A stretch of 64,000 bases of DNA from Paracoccus sp. DMF-8. GTDB lineage: Bacteria; Pseudomonadota; Alphaproteobacteria; Rhodobacterales; Rhodobacteraceae. Positions 55,345 through 63,353 of the stretch are shown piece after piece (positions within the stretch are counted from its first letter, which is position 1; every line of letters starts with the position of its first letter). Made by a program: the position numbers and the translations under genes. A model generated the notes under the pieces. It had not been told where the DNA came from, did no database searches, and saw only the letters and a list, made by a program, of their open reading frames with translations. The stretch lies in assembly GCF_029309835.1 (NCBI RefSeq), contig NZ_JARJHL010000011.1, forward strand, positions 248,001 through 312,000. Direction: 5' to 3'.

Positions 55345-56235
55345 ATGAGCAAGAAGCACCCCATCATCTCGGTCACGGGGTCGTCCGGCGCGGGCACGAC
55401 GACGATCAAGAACACATTCGACCAGATCCTGCGGCGCGAGGGCATTACATCCGTGTCGATCGGCGGTGATGCCTTTCACCGCTACGACCGCGCCGCGATG
55501 CAGGCCGAACTGGCCCGCAGGCAGCAGGCGGGCGACCAGACCTTCAGCCATTTCAGCATCGACGCCAATGAGCTGGACAAGCTGGAGGAGGTCTTTCGCA
55601 TCTATGGCGAAACCGGCGGCGGGGTGACGCGGACCTATGTCCATGACGATGCCGAGGCCGCGCTATGGGGCTGCCCGCCCGGCACGTTCACACCTCGGAC
55701 GCCGTTCGAAAGCGGCTCGGACCTGTTGTTTTACGAAGGGCTGCACGGTGCGGTGATCGACGAGAGCGCGGGCCTGAACATCGCCCGCCATGCGGATCTG
55801 AAGATCGGGGTCGTGCCCGTCATCAATCTGGAATGGATCCAGAAGATCCACCGCGACCGCGCCGCGCGCGGCTATTCGACCGAGGCGGTGACCGACACCA
55901 TCCTGCGCCGGATGCATGCCTATGTGCATGTCATCTGTCCGCAGTTCGAACATACCGACATCAATTTCCAGCGGGTGCCGGTCGTCGATACCTCGGACCC
56001 CTTCATCGCGCGCTGGATCCCGACGGCGGATGAAAGTCTGGTGGTGATCCGGTTCAAGAACCCGCGCGGCATCGATTTCCCCTATCTGACGCAGATGATT
56101 GCCGGGTCATGGATGAGCCGCGCCAATTCCATCGTCATTCCGGGCCCCAAGATGGACCTGGCGATGCAACTGATCCTGACGCCTCTGGTCGCGCGGATCG
56201 TCAGCGATTCACGCCGCGCGCGCAGGGGGGCATAA
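55345..56235 (+). CDS. cbbP: phosphoribulokinase
   Basis: 296 residues. It phosphorylates ribulose-5-phosphate to the substrate of RuBisCO. The P-loop is VTGSSGAGTTTIKNTFDQI, the catalytic Asp is in IGGDAFHRYDRA, and YVHDDAEAALWG, FYEGLHGAVID and VVDTSDPFIARWIPTADES follow; it is very close to Rhodobacter PRK. A strong GAGGAG precedes the ATG. The gap to cbbF is nine bases. Confidence 0.95.
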   Translation: MSKKHPIISVTGSSGAGTTTIKNTFDQILRREGITSVSIGGDAFHRYDRAAMQAELARRQQAGDQTFSHFSIDANELDKLEEVFRIYGETGGGVTRTYVHDDAEAALWGCPPGTFTPRTPFESGSDLLFYEGLHGAVIDESAGLNIARHADLKIGVVPVINLEWIQKIHRDRAARGYSTEAVTDTILRRMHAYVHVICPQFEHTDINFQRVPVVDTSDPFIARWIPTADESLVVIRFKNPRGIDFPYLTQMIAGSWMSRANSIVIPGPKMDLAMQLILTPLVARIVSDSRRARRGA

Positions 56236-56272
56236 GGGGGCATGTGGCCGGGCGGGGGTTTCACACCCCGCA

Positions 56273-56310
56273 CCCCCGTGGGGTATTTCCATGATGAAGA
56301 AAGGGGGCTG
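56273..56310 (+). repeat. intergenic repeat, copy 1 (GGGTATTT... ATGATGAAGAAAGG)
   Basis: Just after cbbP: GGGGTATTTCCATGATGAAG followed by AAAGGGGG. The same core is found in a second place at 59376-59411. I recognise it as a short element seen repeatedly near gene ends in rhodobacterial genomes. Not coding. Confidence 0.6.
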
Positions 56311-56457
56311 ACAGGCTGGCCTGCCGGATGATTTTGCGGTGGCCTGCCGGTTGACGCCCGCGCGGTTTCGACCATATCGGGTGGAAACCTGCGGGCCTGT
56401 CCGAGTCTTTGTCCGGGCGGGTCCGATATAGACGGCAGCCGCGAGAAAAGGACCGCC

Positions 56458-57144
56458 ATGACGTTTGACCGCAAGATCAGGATTGCCCCGTCCATTCTGT
56501 CCGCCGATTTCGCCGATTTCGGCCGCGAGATCCGGGCGGTCGAGGAACAGGGCGCGGATTGGGTTCATGTCGATGTGATGGACGGGCATTTCGTGCCGAA
56601 CCTGACCTTTGGGCCGCCTGCCGTGAAGGCCTTTCGCAAGCATGTCACGACCTTCATGGACGTGCATCTGATGATCGCCCCCGTCGATCCCTATATCGAG
56701 GCTTATGCCGAGGCCGGGGCCGATCTGATCACCGCCCATGTCGAGGCCGGGCCGCATATCCACCGCACGCTTCAGGCGATCCGGGCGACGGGCAGGAAGG
56801 CGGGCGTGGCGCTGAACCCCGGCACCCCGGCCGAGGCGGTCGCGCATGTGCTGGACCTGGCTGATCTGGTTTGCGTGATGACGGTGAACCCCGGTTTCGG
56901 CGGGCAGAAATTCATCGACATGACCGGAAAGGTCCGTCGTCTGCGCGAGATGATCGGGGACCGTCCCGTGCATATCGAGATCGACGGCGGGGTCGATCCC
57001 GGCACCGCGCCGATGCTGGTTCAGGCGGGTGCGGATGTGCTGGTTGCCGGGTCTGCGGTGTTCCGGGGCGGCTCGGTTTCGAATTCCGCGCCCTATGGCG
57101 AGAATATGCGGGCCATCCGTGCCGCGGCCGAGGCCGCGCTATAG
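56458..57144 (+). CDS. rpe: ribulose-phosphate 3-epimerase
   Basis: 228 residues. It interconverts ribulose-5-phosphate and xylulose-5-phosphate. The TIM-barrel motifs are [45 protein letters not shown] and [15 protein letters not shown]; the metal- and substrate-binding Asp and His residues are in place. The ATG at 56458 has AAAAGGA upstream. It lies 222 bases after cbbP on the same strand, so it may serve the same pathway (cbbE). Confidence 0.95.
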   Translation: MTFDRKIRIAPSILSADFADFGREIRAVEEQGADWVHVDVMDGHFVPNLTFGPPAVKAFRKHVTTFMDVHLMIAPVDPYIEAYAEAGADLITAHVEAGPHIHRTLQAIRATGRKAGVALNPGTPAEAVAHVLDLADLVCVMTVNPGFGGQKFIDMTGKVRRLREMIGDRPVHIEIDGGVDPGTAPMLVQAGADVLVAGSAVFRGGSVSNSAPYGENMRAIRAAAEAAL

Positions 57145-57680
57145 GGTGGGTGGCCGTATCCGTTAAGGGGCGAAAACGCTTCCTGGCGGGTTTGCGGGGG
57201 CAGCCGTATTTCGAATCGGCGCGGGCGTTGCCGCGCCGGCTGTTCGGTTGCGGGCGGCCCTGTCGGTAGCGTTCCGCCGGGTGGGGCAGGGCTGTTCCAG
57301 TTTCACAGCGAGGATGTCGCCCTGACCGTTGCCGGGGTCGCCATGCTGCAGGTCCGCGCCGAATGCCGCCCGACGCTGCCCTGATGCCTGAATTGACGGG
57401 TGGGGGATCATGGTTGTCGCGCGTTCGTGAATGGCGCCATCGGCGCTGTCGTCTTGGTTTGGCTGGTGATTATTCTGGCGCGCGGCCTGCTGCCTTTGCC
57501 GGTTTGAGCAGTTGAGTTGGTGGTTTTTTAATCTTTCCCCGCTAGTCGGGTTTGGGGTTCGATTTTGGAGGTGACATTCTCAGATGACTGGTGCGTCCGG
57601 CTGTCCGGACGGATGGCTGTTTCCTGTCGGCGGTTGGGCGTCTAAGGTCCGCGTCAACCGATCGTCCAGCAGGGCCGCAG
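57145..57680. other. intergenic region between rpe and waaA
   Basis: About 536 bases without a convincing gene. It contains a 26-codon frame at 57427-57507 that begins with GTG and encodes a hydrophobic peptide with a possible membrane segment, but it has no ribosome binding site. T-rich runs occur near 57520-57540. I see no clear terminator or promoter. Confidence 0.45.
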
Positions 57681-58923
57681 ATGACAGCACCGCAGCACCG
57701 CAGCGCCCTCGGGGCGGTTTACCGGAGTCTCAGCCATGTGGCGGGGGCGGTGCTGCCGCTTGTGGCGGCATGGAAGGGCGCGGATTTTCGTCAGAGGCTG
57801 GGGCGGGATGGTCCGCCGTCGCAGCCGGGCGGCCTGTGGGTTCATGGCGCAAGCGTCGGAGAGCTGGCCTCGGCCCGGGTGCTGATCGCGGCGCTGGCGC
57901 AGGAATTTCCCGTGACGGTGACGTCAAACAGCCTGACGGGGCGCGATGCGGCGCGGGACTGGGGCTTTCGGGCCTGTCTTGCGCCGCTGGATGTGCCGGG
58001 CGCGCTGCGCGGTTTTCTGGACCGCGTGCAGCCCGCCGTTCAGGTCACGATCGAAAATGAGATCTGGCCGAACCGCGCCGCCGCGTTGCGTGCGCGGGGT
58101 GTTCCGCAGGTCGTGATCGGGGCGCGGATGTCGGCGCGTTCAGCGCGGCGCTGGTCGCGGATGCCGGGGCTGATTGCGCCGGTTCTGGCCGGAATCGACG
58201 CGCTTTCCGCGCAGGATCACGCGACCGAGGCGCGGCTGCTGGATCTGGGATTGCTCCCGGGGGCCCTGGTCGGGCGTTTGCAGTTGAAACTGCTGGCCCC
58301 TGCTGCCGTGACGCCGGGGCCGGGCGGGCCGTGGCGCGACCGGACGATACTGGCCGCCTCGACCCATGAGGGTGAGGAGGCGGTCATTCTGGACGGCTGG
58401 CTGCGCGCCCGCGCCGCCGATCCGGCGCTGCGGCTGATCTTCGCCCCGCGTCATCCGCTGCGCGGGGACGAGGTTGCGGCGATGATCGCGGGGGCGGGGA
58501 CTGGCGTTCCAACGGCGCAGTCAGGGGGGCGATGAATCCGCGCCGCTGCTGCTGGCCGATACGATGGGGGAAATGGCGCGCTGGTATGACCGCGCGGCGA
58601 TCTGTGTCACGGGCGGGGCGTTTACCGATCGCGGCGGCCATACCCCGTGGGAGCCGGCGGCCCATTGCTGCGCCATCCTGCACGGGCCGCATGTCGAAAA
58701 TTTTTCCAGTGATTACCGTGCATTGGAGGCGGCAGGCGCGAGCCTTGAGGTCTCTGCCGACAGTTTGGGTGATGTGCTGACCGCGCTGGCGGGGGATGCG
58801 TCGCGACGCGCGCGGATGGGGCAGGCGGCGCGGGCCGTGCTGATGCGCGATGCGGGCGACCCGGCCCCGCTGCTGGACCGGATCTGCGTGCTGGCCCGGG
58901 CCGGACTTGCAACTGACCGTTGA
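57681..58923 (+). pseudogene. waaA: 3-deoxy-D-manno-octulosonic acid transferase, one-base frame change
   Basis: Starts ATG at MTAPQHRSAL; joined product ~414 residues. It attaches Kdo to lipid A. The first frame carries LWVHGASVGELASARVLIAA, VTIENEIWPNR, ILAASTHEGEEAVI and LIFAPRHPLRGDEV, ending at 58535. The second frame continues from 58501 as LAFQRRSQ to LLLADTMGEM, CVTGGAFTDRGGHTPWEP, and ends at 58923. An extra A at about 58500 (after GGGG) explains it. Since kdsD and the lpt genes are intact and WaaA is essential in most Gram-negatives, an error is likely. Confidence 0.9.
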
Positions 58924-58956
58924 TCTGCCGATATCTGTGATGAAAGGAGAGTTCGC

Positions 58957-59373
58957 ATGATCCGCTATGCGCTGCGCTGCGAGAACCATCACGATTTCGA
59001 CGGCTGGTTCCGGTCCTCGGACGGGTTTGACGCCCTGCGCGCCGAAGGGCAGGTGAGCTGCACGATCTGCGGCTCGACCGTTGTGGAAAAGACGCTGATG
59101 GCGCCGGGGATTGCGGGCGCGGGTCAGGGGGCCGATTTGCAGGCGCCGCGGGATGAGCGCGAAACCATGCTGGGTCGGCTGCGCGAACATATTGAAAAGA
59201 ATTCAGAATATGTCGGCATGTCTTTTGCGGCCGAGGCGCGGGCCATGCATGACGGCGACCGTCCCGAACGCGCGATTCATGGCGTGGCCCATCCCGACGA
59301 GGCCCGCAAGCTGATCGAGGACGGCATCCCCGTCGCCCCCTTGCCCTTTATCCCGCGCCAGCGCGCGAACTGA
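58957..59373 (+). CDS. DUF1178 family protein
   Basis: 138 residues. The N-terminus MIRYALRCENHHDFDGWF and then SCTICGSTVVEKTLMAP contain cysteines spaced like a zinc site. The second half (LREHIEKNSEYVGMSFAAEARA, DRPERAIHGVAHPDEA) is typical of DUF1178. The function is unknown. The ribosome binding site AAAGGAGA is strong. Confidence 0.88.
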   Translation: MIRYALRCENHHDFDGWFRSSDGFDALRAEGQVSCTICGSTVVEKTLMAPGIAGAGQGADLQAPRDERETMLGRLREHIEKNSEYVGMSFAAEARAMHDGDRPERAIHGVAHPDEARKLIEDGIPVAPLPFIPRQRAN

Positions 59374-59375
59374 GC

Positions 59376-59411
59376 CGTCCCTTGGGTATTTGGGTGATGA
59401 AGAAAGGCGGG
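59376..59411 (+). repeat. intergenic repeat, copy 2 (GGGTATTT... GATGAAGAAAGG)
   Basis: Just after the DUF1178 gene: TTGGGTATTTGGGTGATGAA followed by GAAAGG. Same core as the copy at 56273-56310. Confidence 0.6.
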
Positions 59412-59473
59412 TCTTTATCCCGCATGGGCGTGTTGTCGTTTCCGTTTCGCGGCGGGGCTGTTGGCGCCTGTAT

Positions 59474-60613
59474 TCAGACCCGCGTTCCGCGCACCCGGGT
59501 TTCGCGCAGCACCGGGGTGTCGCCAAGCATGCCAAAGCGGATCACGTCGCCCCGCATTCCCGGCTGCAACCGGCCCCGATCCCTCAGGCCTGCCGCGCGG
59601 GCGGGATTGGCGGTGACGGTGGCGATGGCGCGGGGCAGGTCGTCCCAGATCCGCGACAGGATCATCGCCCCCGCCAGCAGGCCCGCCGGGACGTAATCCG
59701 AGGACAGGATGTCCAGCAGCCCCTGCCGCGCCAGATCGGCGGCCGAGACATTGCCCGAATGCGACCCGCCCCGGATCAGGTTCGGCGCGCCCATGATGAC
59801 CATCATGGCGTGGTCATGGCAGGCGCGCGCGGCCTCGACCGTGGTCGGGAATTCGGCCAGACGGATGCCGTAGCCGGCAGAGGTCGCGACCTGTTCGGCG
59901 GTGGTGTCATCATGGCTGGCCAGCACTGCGCCGAGGCGGCGGGCGGTGGCGACGGTTTCGGCCTCGTGCCGGGCGCCAATGCGGGCGCGCAGATTGCGCA
60001 GCCGGGTGATGTGATCGGCAAATTCGGCATCGCTCAGCGCATATTTGCCCTGCACATATTGCGCGAGCTTGGTCACGTCGCGGAATTGGCGCTGGCCGGG
60101 GGTGTGGTCCATCAGGCTGATGATGCCGACGCGGTCCCGTTCGGTGAATTCGGCGATTTCATCCAGCAGGGTTTCGGAACAGACCTCGGCCCGTAGATGC
60201 AGGAAATGGCTGATGCGCAGGGCGCCGCTGGCCCGGATCTCCATCAGCTCATCGGCCAGTTGGCGGGCATAGGCGGCGTAATCGTCCTGTTTCTCGGACG
60301 GGATCGAGCCGATGCGCATCGCGTCGAAGACCGTGGTGATGCCGCAGCCCGCCAGTTCCGCATCATGGGCCAGAATCGCGCTGGCATGGGGCCAGTTCAC
60401 GCCGGGGCGCGGGCGCAGGTGGCGTTCCAGATTGTCGGTGTGCAGCTCGACCATGCCGGGGGCCAGAAAGTCGCCCTGCATGTCCAGTGCGCCTGCGGGC
60501 AGGTCGGGGCCGTCCAGCAGATCCGCGATCAGGCCGTCCTTGATGACAAGGCCGCCGGGCCGGGTGGCGTCGGGCAGGATCAGGCGGGCATTGGCAAGAA
60601 TGACAGATGACAT
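59474..60613 (-). CDS. phnM: PhnM-type phosphonate metabolism amidohydrolase
   Basis: 379 residues, the normal PhnM size; start MSSVILANARL. It hydrolyses ribose-1-phosphonate 5-triphosphate in the C-P lyase pathway. The metal-binding signature is GMVELHTDNLERHLRPRPG, followed by GCGITTVFDAMRIGS, SLMDHTPGQRQF and LASHDDTTAEQV. No other phn genes are in the window. Upstream are cobB and a small secreted protein on the same strand. Confidence 0.92.
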   Translation of the reverse strand: MSSVILANARLILPDATRPGGLVIKDGLIADLLDGPDLPAGALDMQGDFLAPGMVELHTDNLERHLRPRPGVNWPHASAILAHDAELAGCGITTVFDAMRIGSIPSEKQDDYAAYARQLADELMEIRASGALRISHFLHLRAEVCSETLLDEIAEFTERDRVGIISLMDHTPGQRQFRDVTKLAQYVQGKYALSDAEFADHITRLRNLRARIGARHEAETVATARRLGAVLASHDDTTAEQVATSAGYGIRLAEFPTTVEAARACHDHAMMVIMGAPNLIRGGSHSGNVSAADLARQGLLDILSSDYVPAGLLAGAMILSRIWDDLPRAIATVTANPARAAGLRDRGRLQPGMRGDVIRFGMLGDTPVLRETRVRGTRV

Positions 60614-60651
60614 GGGCAACTTTTGACAGAGGATGGCAGGGTGGCCGCGTT

Positions 60652-61339
60652 TCAGCTCGCGGCGATCAGGCTGTCCACCCATTCCGGCACGATTTTCGTC
60701 GCGGGCCCTTCGATCCGTTCGGCAAAGTCGCGGCTGACCGCCGATGTGGCCAGATTCCACCCGACCGTGTGGACGCCCTTGCGGCGTGCGTGCTGGGCCA
60801 GCCCCGCCGCCGGATAGACCTGGCCCGAGGTGCCGATGGCGGCGAAGACATCGGCCTGTTCGACGGCCTGCCAGATTTCGTCCATGCGATAGGGGATTTC
60901 ACCGAACCAGACGATATCGGGACGGGTCGCGGTCCGGGCGCAGGCGGGGCAGGGGTCGGTGGCGGCCATGACGGCAGGTGCGGGCCAGCGCTGGCCGCAG
61001 GCCGCGCAAAGCGCGTTGTTCAGCGCGCCGTGCATGTGGATCACCCCGGTCGAGCCGCCACGTTCATGCAGGTCGTCGACATTCTGGGTGATCAGGACCA
61101 GTTCGGCGTGACCCGCCAGCCGGGCCAGCGCGCGATGGGCGGCATTGGGTTGGGCGGCGGTCGGCCTGCGCCCGGCGCTCGTTGTAGAAACGCTGGACGA
61201 GTTCGGGATGCCGGGCAAAGCCTTCGGGGGTTGCGACCTCCTCGATCCGGTGGTTTTCCCACAGCCCGTCGCTGGCGCGAAAGGTGCGCAGGCCGCTTTC
61301 CGCGGAAATGCCCGCGCCGGTCAGGATGGTCACGCGCAT
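60652..61339 (-). pseudogene. cobB: NAD-dependent deacylase (sirtuin, CobB) with a one-base frame change
   Basis: Joined length ~229 residues. It removes acyl groups from lysines using NAD. The first frame reads [20 protein letters not shown] to [12 protein letters not shown], then loses homology at about 61165-61190. The next frame resumes at [14 protein letters not shown] and shows [21 protein letters not shown], the zinc cysteines CAAC and CPAC, and DIVWFGEIPY. One extra base (C-run) or two missing explains it. Confidence 0.88.
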
Positions 61340-61348
61340 CGGATCAGA

Positions 61349-61654
61349 TCAGCGGGCGCAATAGGCTTCGGCGGTGCTGGCAAAATTCTTGTAGCGCGCC
61401 CAGAATGCGTTGTCGGCATTGCTTTTGGACATGCGGACCTCCTGCGCGCGATGCGGATCCTTGAAGAAATCGGCGGCGCGGCGCTGGTCGGAACGCGACA
61501 GCGTCATGTCGGCGACCTGCTGGATACAGCCGCACAGCGCGGTGCTGCGGGCGTTGCGGTCGGACCGCATGCAGGCCGAATCGATCGGCCCCGCAACGGC
61601 CAAGGGGGCGGTCAGGATCACCGCGGCGGCGGCGATCATCAGGCGGCTTTTCAT
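61349..61654 (-). CDS. small secreted cysteine-containing protein
   Basis: 101 residues. A signal peptide (KSRLMIAAAAVILTAPLAVA) is followed by a mature part with ACMRSDRNARSTALCGC and a C-terminal YCAR. GGAGACAGAG lies just before the ATG. It is of unknown function and sits nine bases upstream of cobB. Confidence 0.75.
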   Translation of the reverse strand: MKSRLMIAAAAVILTAPLAVAGPIDSACMRSDRNARSTALCGCIQQVADMTLSRSDQRRAADFFKDPHRAQEVRMSKSNADNAFWARYKNFASTAEAYCAR

Positions 61655-61851
61655 CTCTGTCTCCTCGGTTTCTGCCCTGGCGCAGGGGCTTTTCGCCCTC
61701 TGTGATCCGCGCCGGTTCGTCCCGCAACCCTAGCAGAAGAGCGTATTCGTCTCAATTCCGCAGGGTGGACAACAGGTCGTGCAGGCGGTCCGGCGCCGCG
61801 CAAGATATGCCGCAGTCCTTGCGGGTCCGGCCCGGAAAGGCGAGGGGCAGG

Positions 61852-62040
61852 CTAGTTCGCGGGTTCGGGTGGATAGCCTGCGTCGCGAATCACCTGTTCG
61901 GCGCGGGCGCCGTCCAGCCCTTCGACCGTGACGCTGTGTTCGGACAGATCGGTGGTGGCGCGGCCGCCGGCATCGGCCACGGCTTTTTCGATGGTGGCGG
62001 TGCAGTGGCCACAGCTCATATCGGCGACGGTGAATTTCAT
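61852..62040 (-). CDS. heavy-metal-associated (HMA) copper-chaperone-like protein
   Basis: 62 residues. The metal-binding motif is MSCGHCTATIEKAV at residues 8-21 (CxxC), typical of copper chaperones of the CopZ/Atx1 type. It binds Cu(I) and passes it to ATPases. No copper ATPase is next to it in the window. Confidence 0.85.
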   Translation of the reverse strand: MKFTVADMSCGHCTATIEKAVADAGGRATTDLSEHSVTVEGLDGARAEQVIRDAGYPPEPAN

Positions 62041-62381
62041 CGGGCGCTCCTTGGGGCGGCAGGTCATGGTTGGGCGCATCGTCCCGCCTGCCCCGGCGAA
62101 ATGCAAGCATCCGCAGGCGCCCGGCTGGCCCCCCCCCGGCTGGCCCCCCGGCTGGCCCCGTTGTCCTTTGCCGATGATCGGCGTAGAAGATACGGGACGC
62201 TGCCCGAAGCGGGCGGTTTCCCGTCCGGTCCGCCCGTCTGGGCAGGCGGACAAAGACCGACCAGATCCCCTGAACAAAGCTGCGTGACGAGGTGATTGCC
62301 TGCCCGCTGCCCCCCGGCAGCGGTCCTGACCCGAACGGCCCCGTGACGGGGGCGCGACCAACCCTGATCGTGGATGCCGAC
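62041..62381. other. intergenic region between the HMA gene and EamA transporter
   Basis: 341 bases, divergent genes on either side. It contains a GC-rich tandem array (62121-62159, listed separately). I see no gene and no clear promoter pair. Confidence 0.5.
62121..62159. repeat. three tandem copies of a CCGGCTGGCCCC unit
   Basis: Copies begin at 62121, 62136 and 62148; the spacing varies because the C-runs differ in length. Such a run is a likely site for length errors. Confidence 0.8.
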
Positions 62382-63302
62382 ATGGTTCCCCAAATAGCCC
62401 CGCAGAACTTTCGAGGCGCGATCCTGATGGTGCTTTCGATGGCGTTTTTCGCCGCCGAGGACACATTCATCAAGATCCTGACCGGCAACCTGCCCTATCT
62501 GCAGGTGCTGACCAGCGTGGGCGTGCTGGGTTTCGCGGTGTTTTTCGCGATGCTCCGGCTGAAGGGCGGGCGGTTCCTGACGCGCGATCTGCTGGACCCG
62601 GTCGTGGTACTGCGCACCCTGGGCGAGGTCGTCGGCTCGATCGCCTTTGTCATCGCGCTTGCGCTGAGCGATCTGTCCACGACCTCGGCAATCCCGCAGG
62701 CGCTGCCCCTGATGGTGGTTCTGGGCGCGGCCCTGTTTCTGGGCGAGCCGGTCGGATGGCGGCGCTGGTCGGCGATCTGCGCGGGCTTTATCGGCGTGCT
62801 TCTGATCATCCGGCCCGGCGGCGAAGGGTTTACCCTGGTGTCGCTGCTGGCCTTGCTGGGGGTCGTGGGGCTGGCCGTGCGCGATCTGGTGACGCGGCGG
62901 ATCCCGTCGCATATCCATTCGGATCAGGTCAGCGCGCTGGCCTTTCTGGCGCTGGCGGGGGCGTCGATGCTGCTGGCGGCGATCATGGGGCAGGGGTTTG
63001 TCGTCCCCACGGTGCCGCAGGCGTCGATGATCGCGATCTGCATCGTCTTTGGCGTGACGGGCTATTCGCTGCTGGTTGCGGCGACCCGGATCAGCGAAAT
63101 CGCGGCCATCGCCCCCTATCGCTACACCCGGCTGGTCTTTGCCCTGATTCTGGCCTTTTTCGTCTTTGGCGAACGTCCGGACGGGATGACGCTGATCGGT
63201 GCGGTGATCGTCGTCGCCTCGGGCTGCTATACCATGTGGCGCGAGGCCCGCCAAAAGCGCGCGCGGCTGCGACAGGCGGGCTTTGTCACGCTGGATGACT
63301 AG
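62382..63302 (+). CDS. EamA/DMT-family transporter
   Basis: 306 residues from ATG at MVPQIAPQNFRG, the normal start for this family; an ATG 30 codons upstream is unlikely. Ten hydrophobic segments in two EamA halves (MAFFAAEDTFIKILTG, and SEIAAIAPYRYTRLVFALIL). Substrate unknown. It lies 51 bases before lepA on the same strand. Confidence 0.88.
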   Translation: MVPQIAPQNFRGAILMVLSMAFFAAEDTFIKILTGNLPYLQVLTSVGVLGFAVFFAMLRLKGGRFLTRDLLDPVVVLRTLGEVVGSIAFVIALALSDLSTTSAIPQALPLMVVLGAALFLGEPVGWRRWSAICAGFIGVLLIIRPGGEGFTLVSLLALLGVVGLAVRDLVTRRIPSHIHSDQVSALAFLALAGASMLLAAIMGQGFVVPTVPQASMIAICIVFGVTGYSLLVAATRISEIAAIAPYRYTRLVFALILAFFVFGERPDGMTLIGAVIVVASGCYTMWREARQKRARLRQAGFVTLDD

Positions 63303-63353
63303 AGCCTTTCGAATCCTCTTCCCGCAGCGCATTTCGCCCTGTATAGCCCGGCC

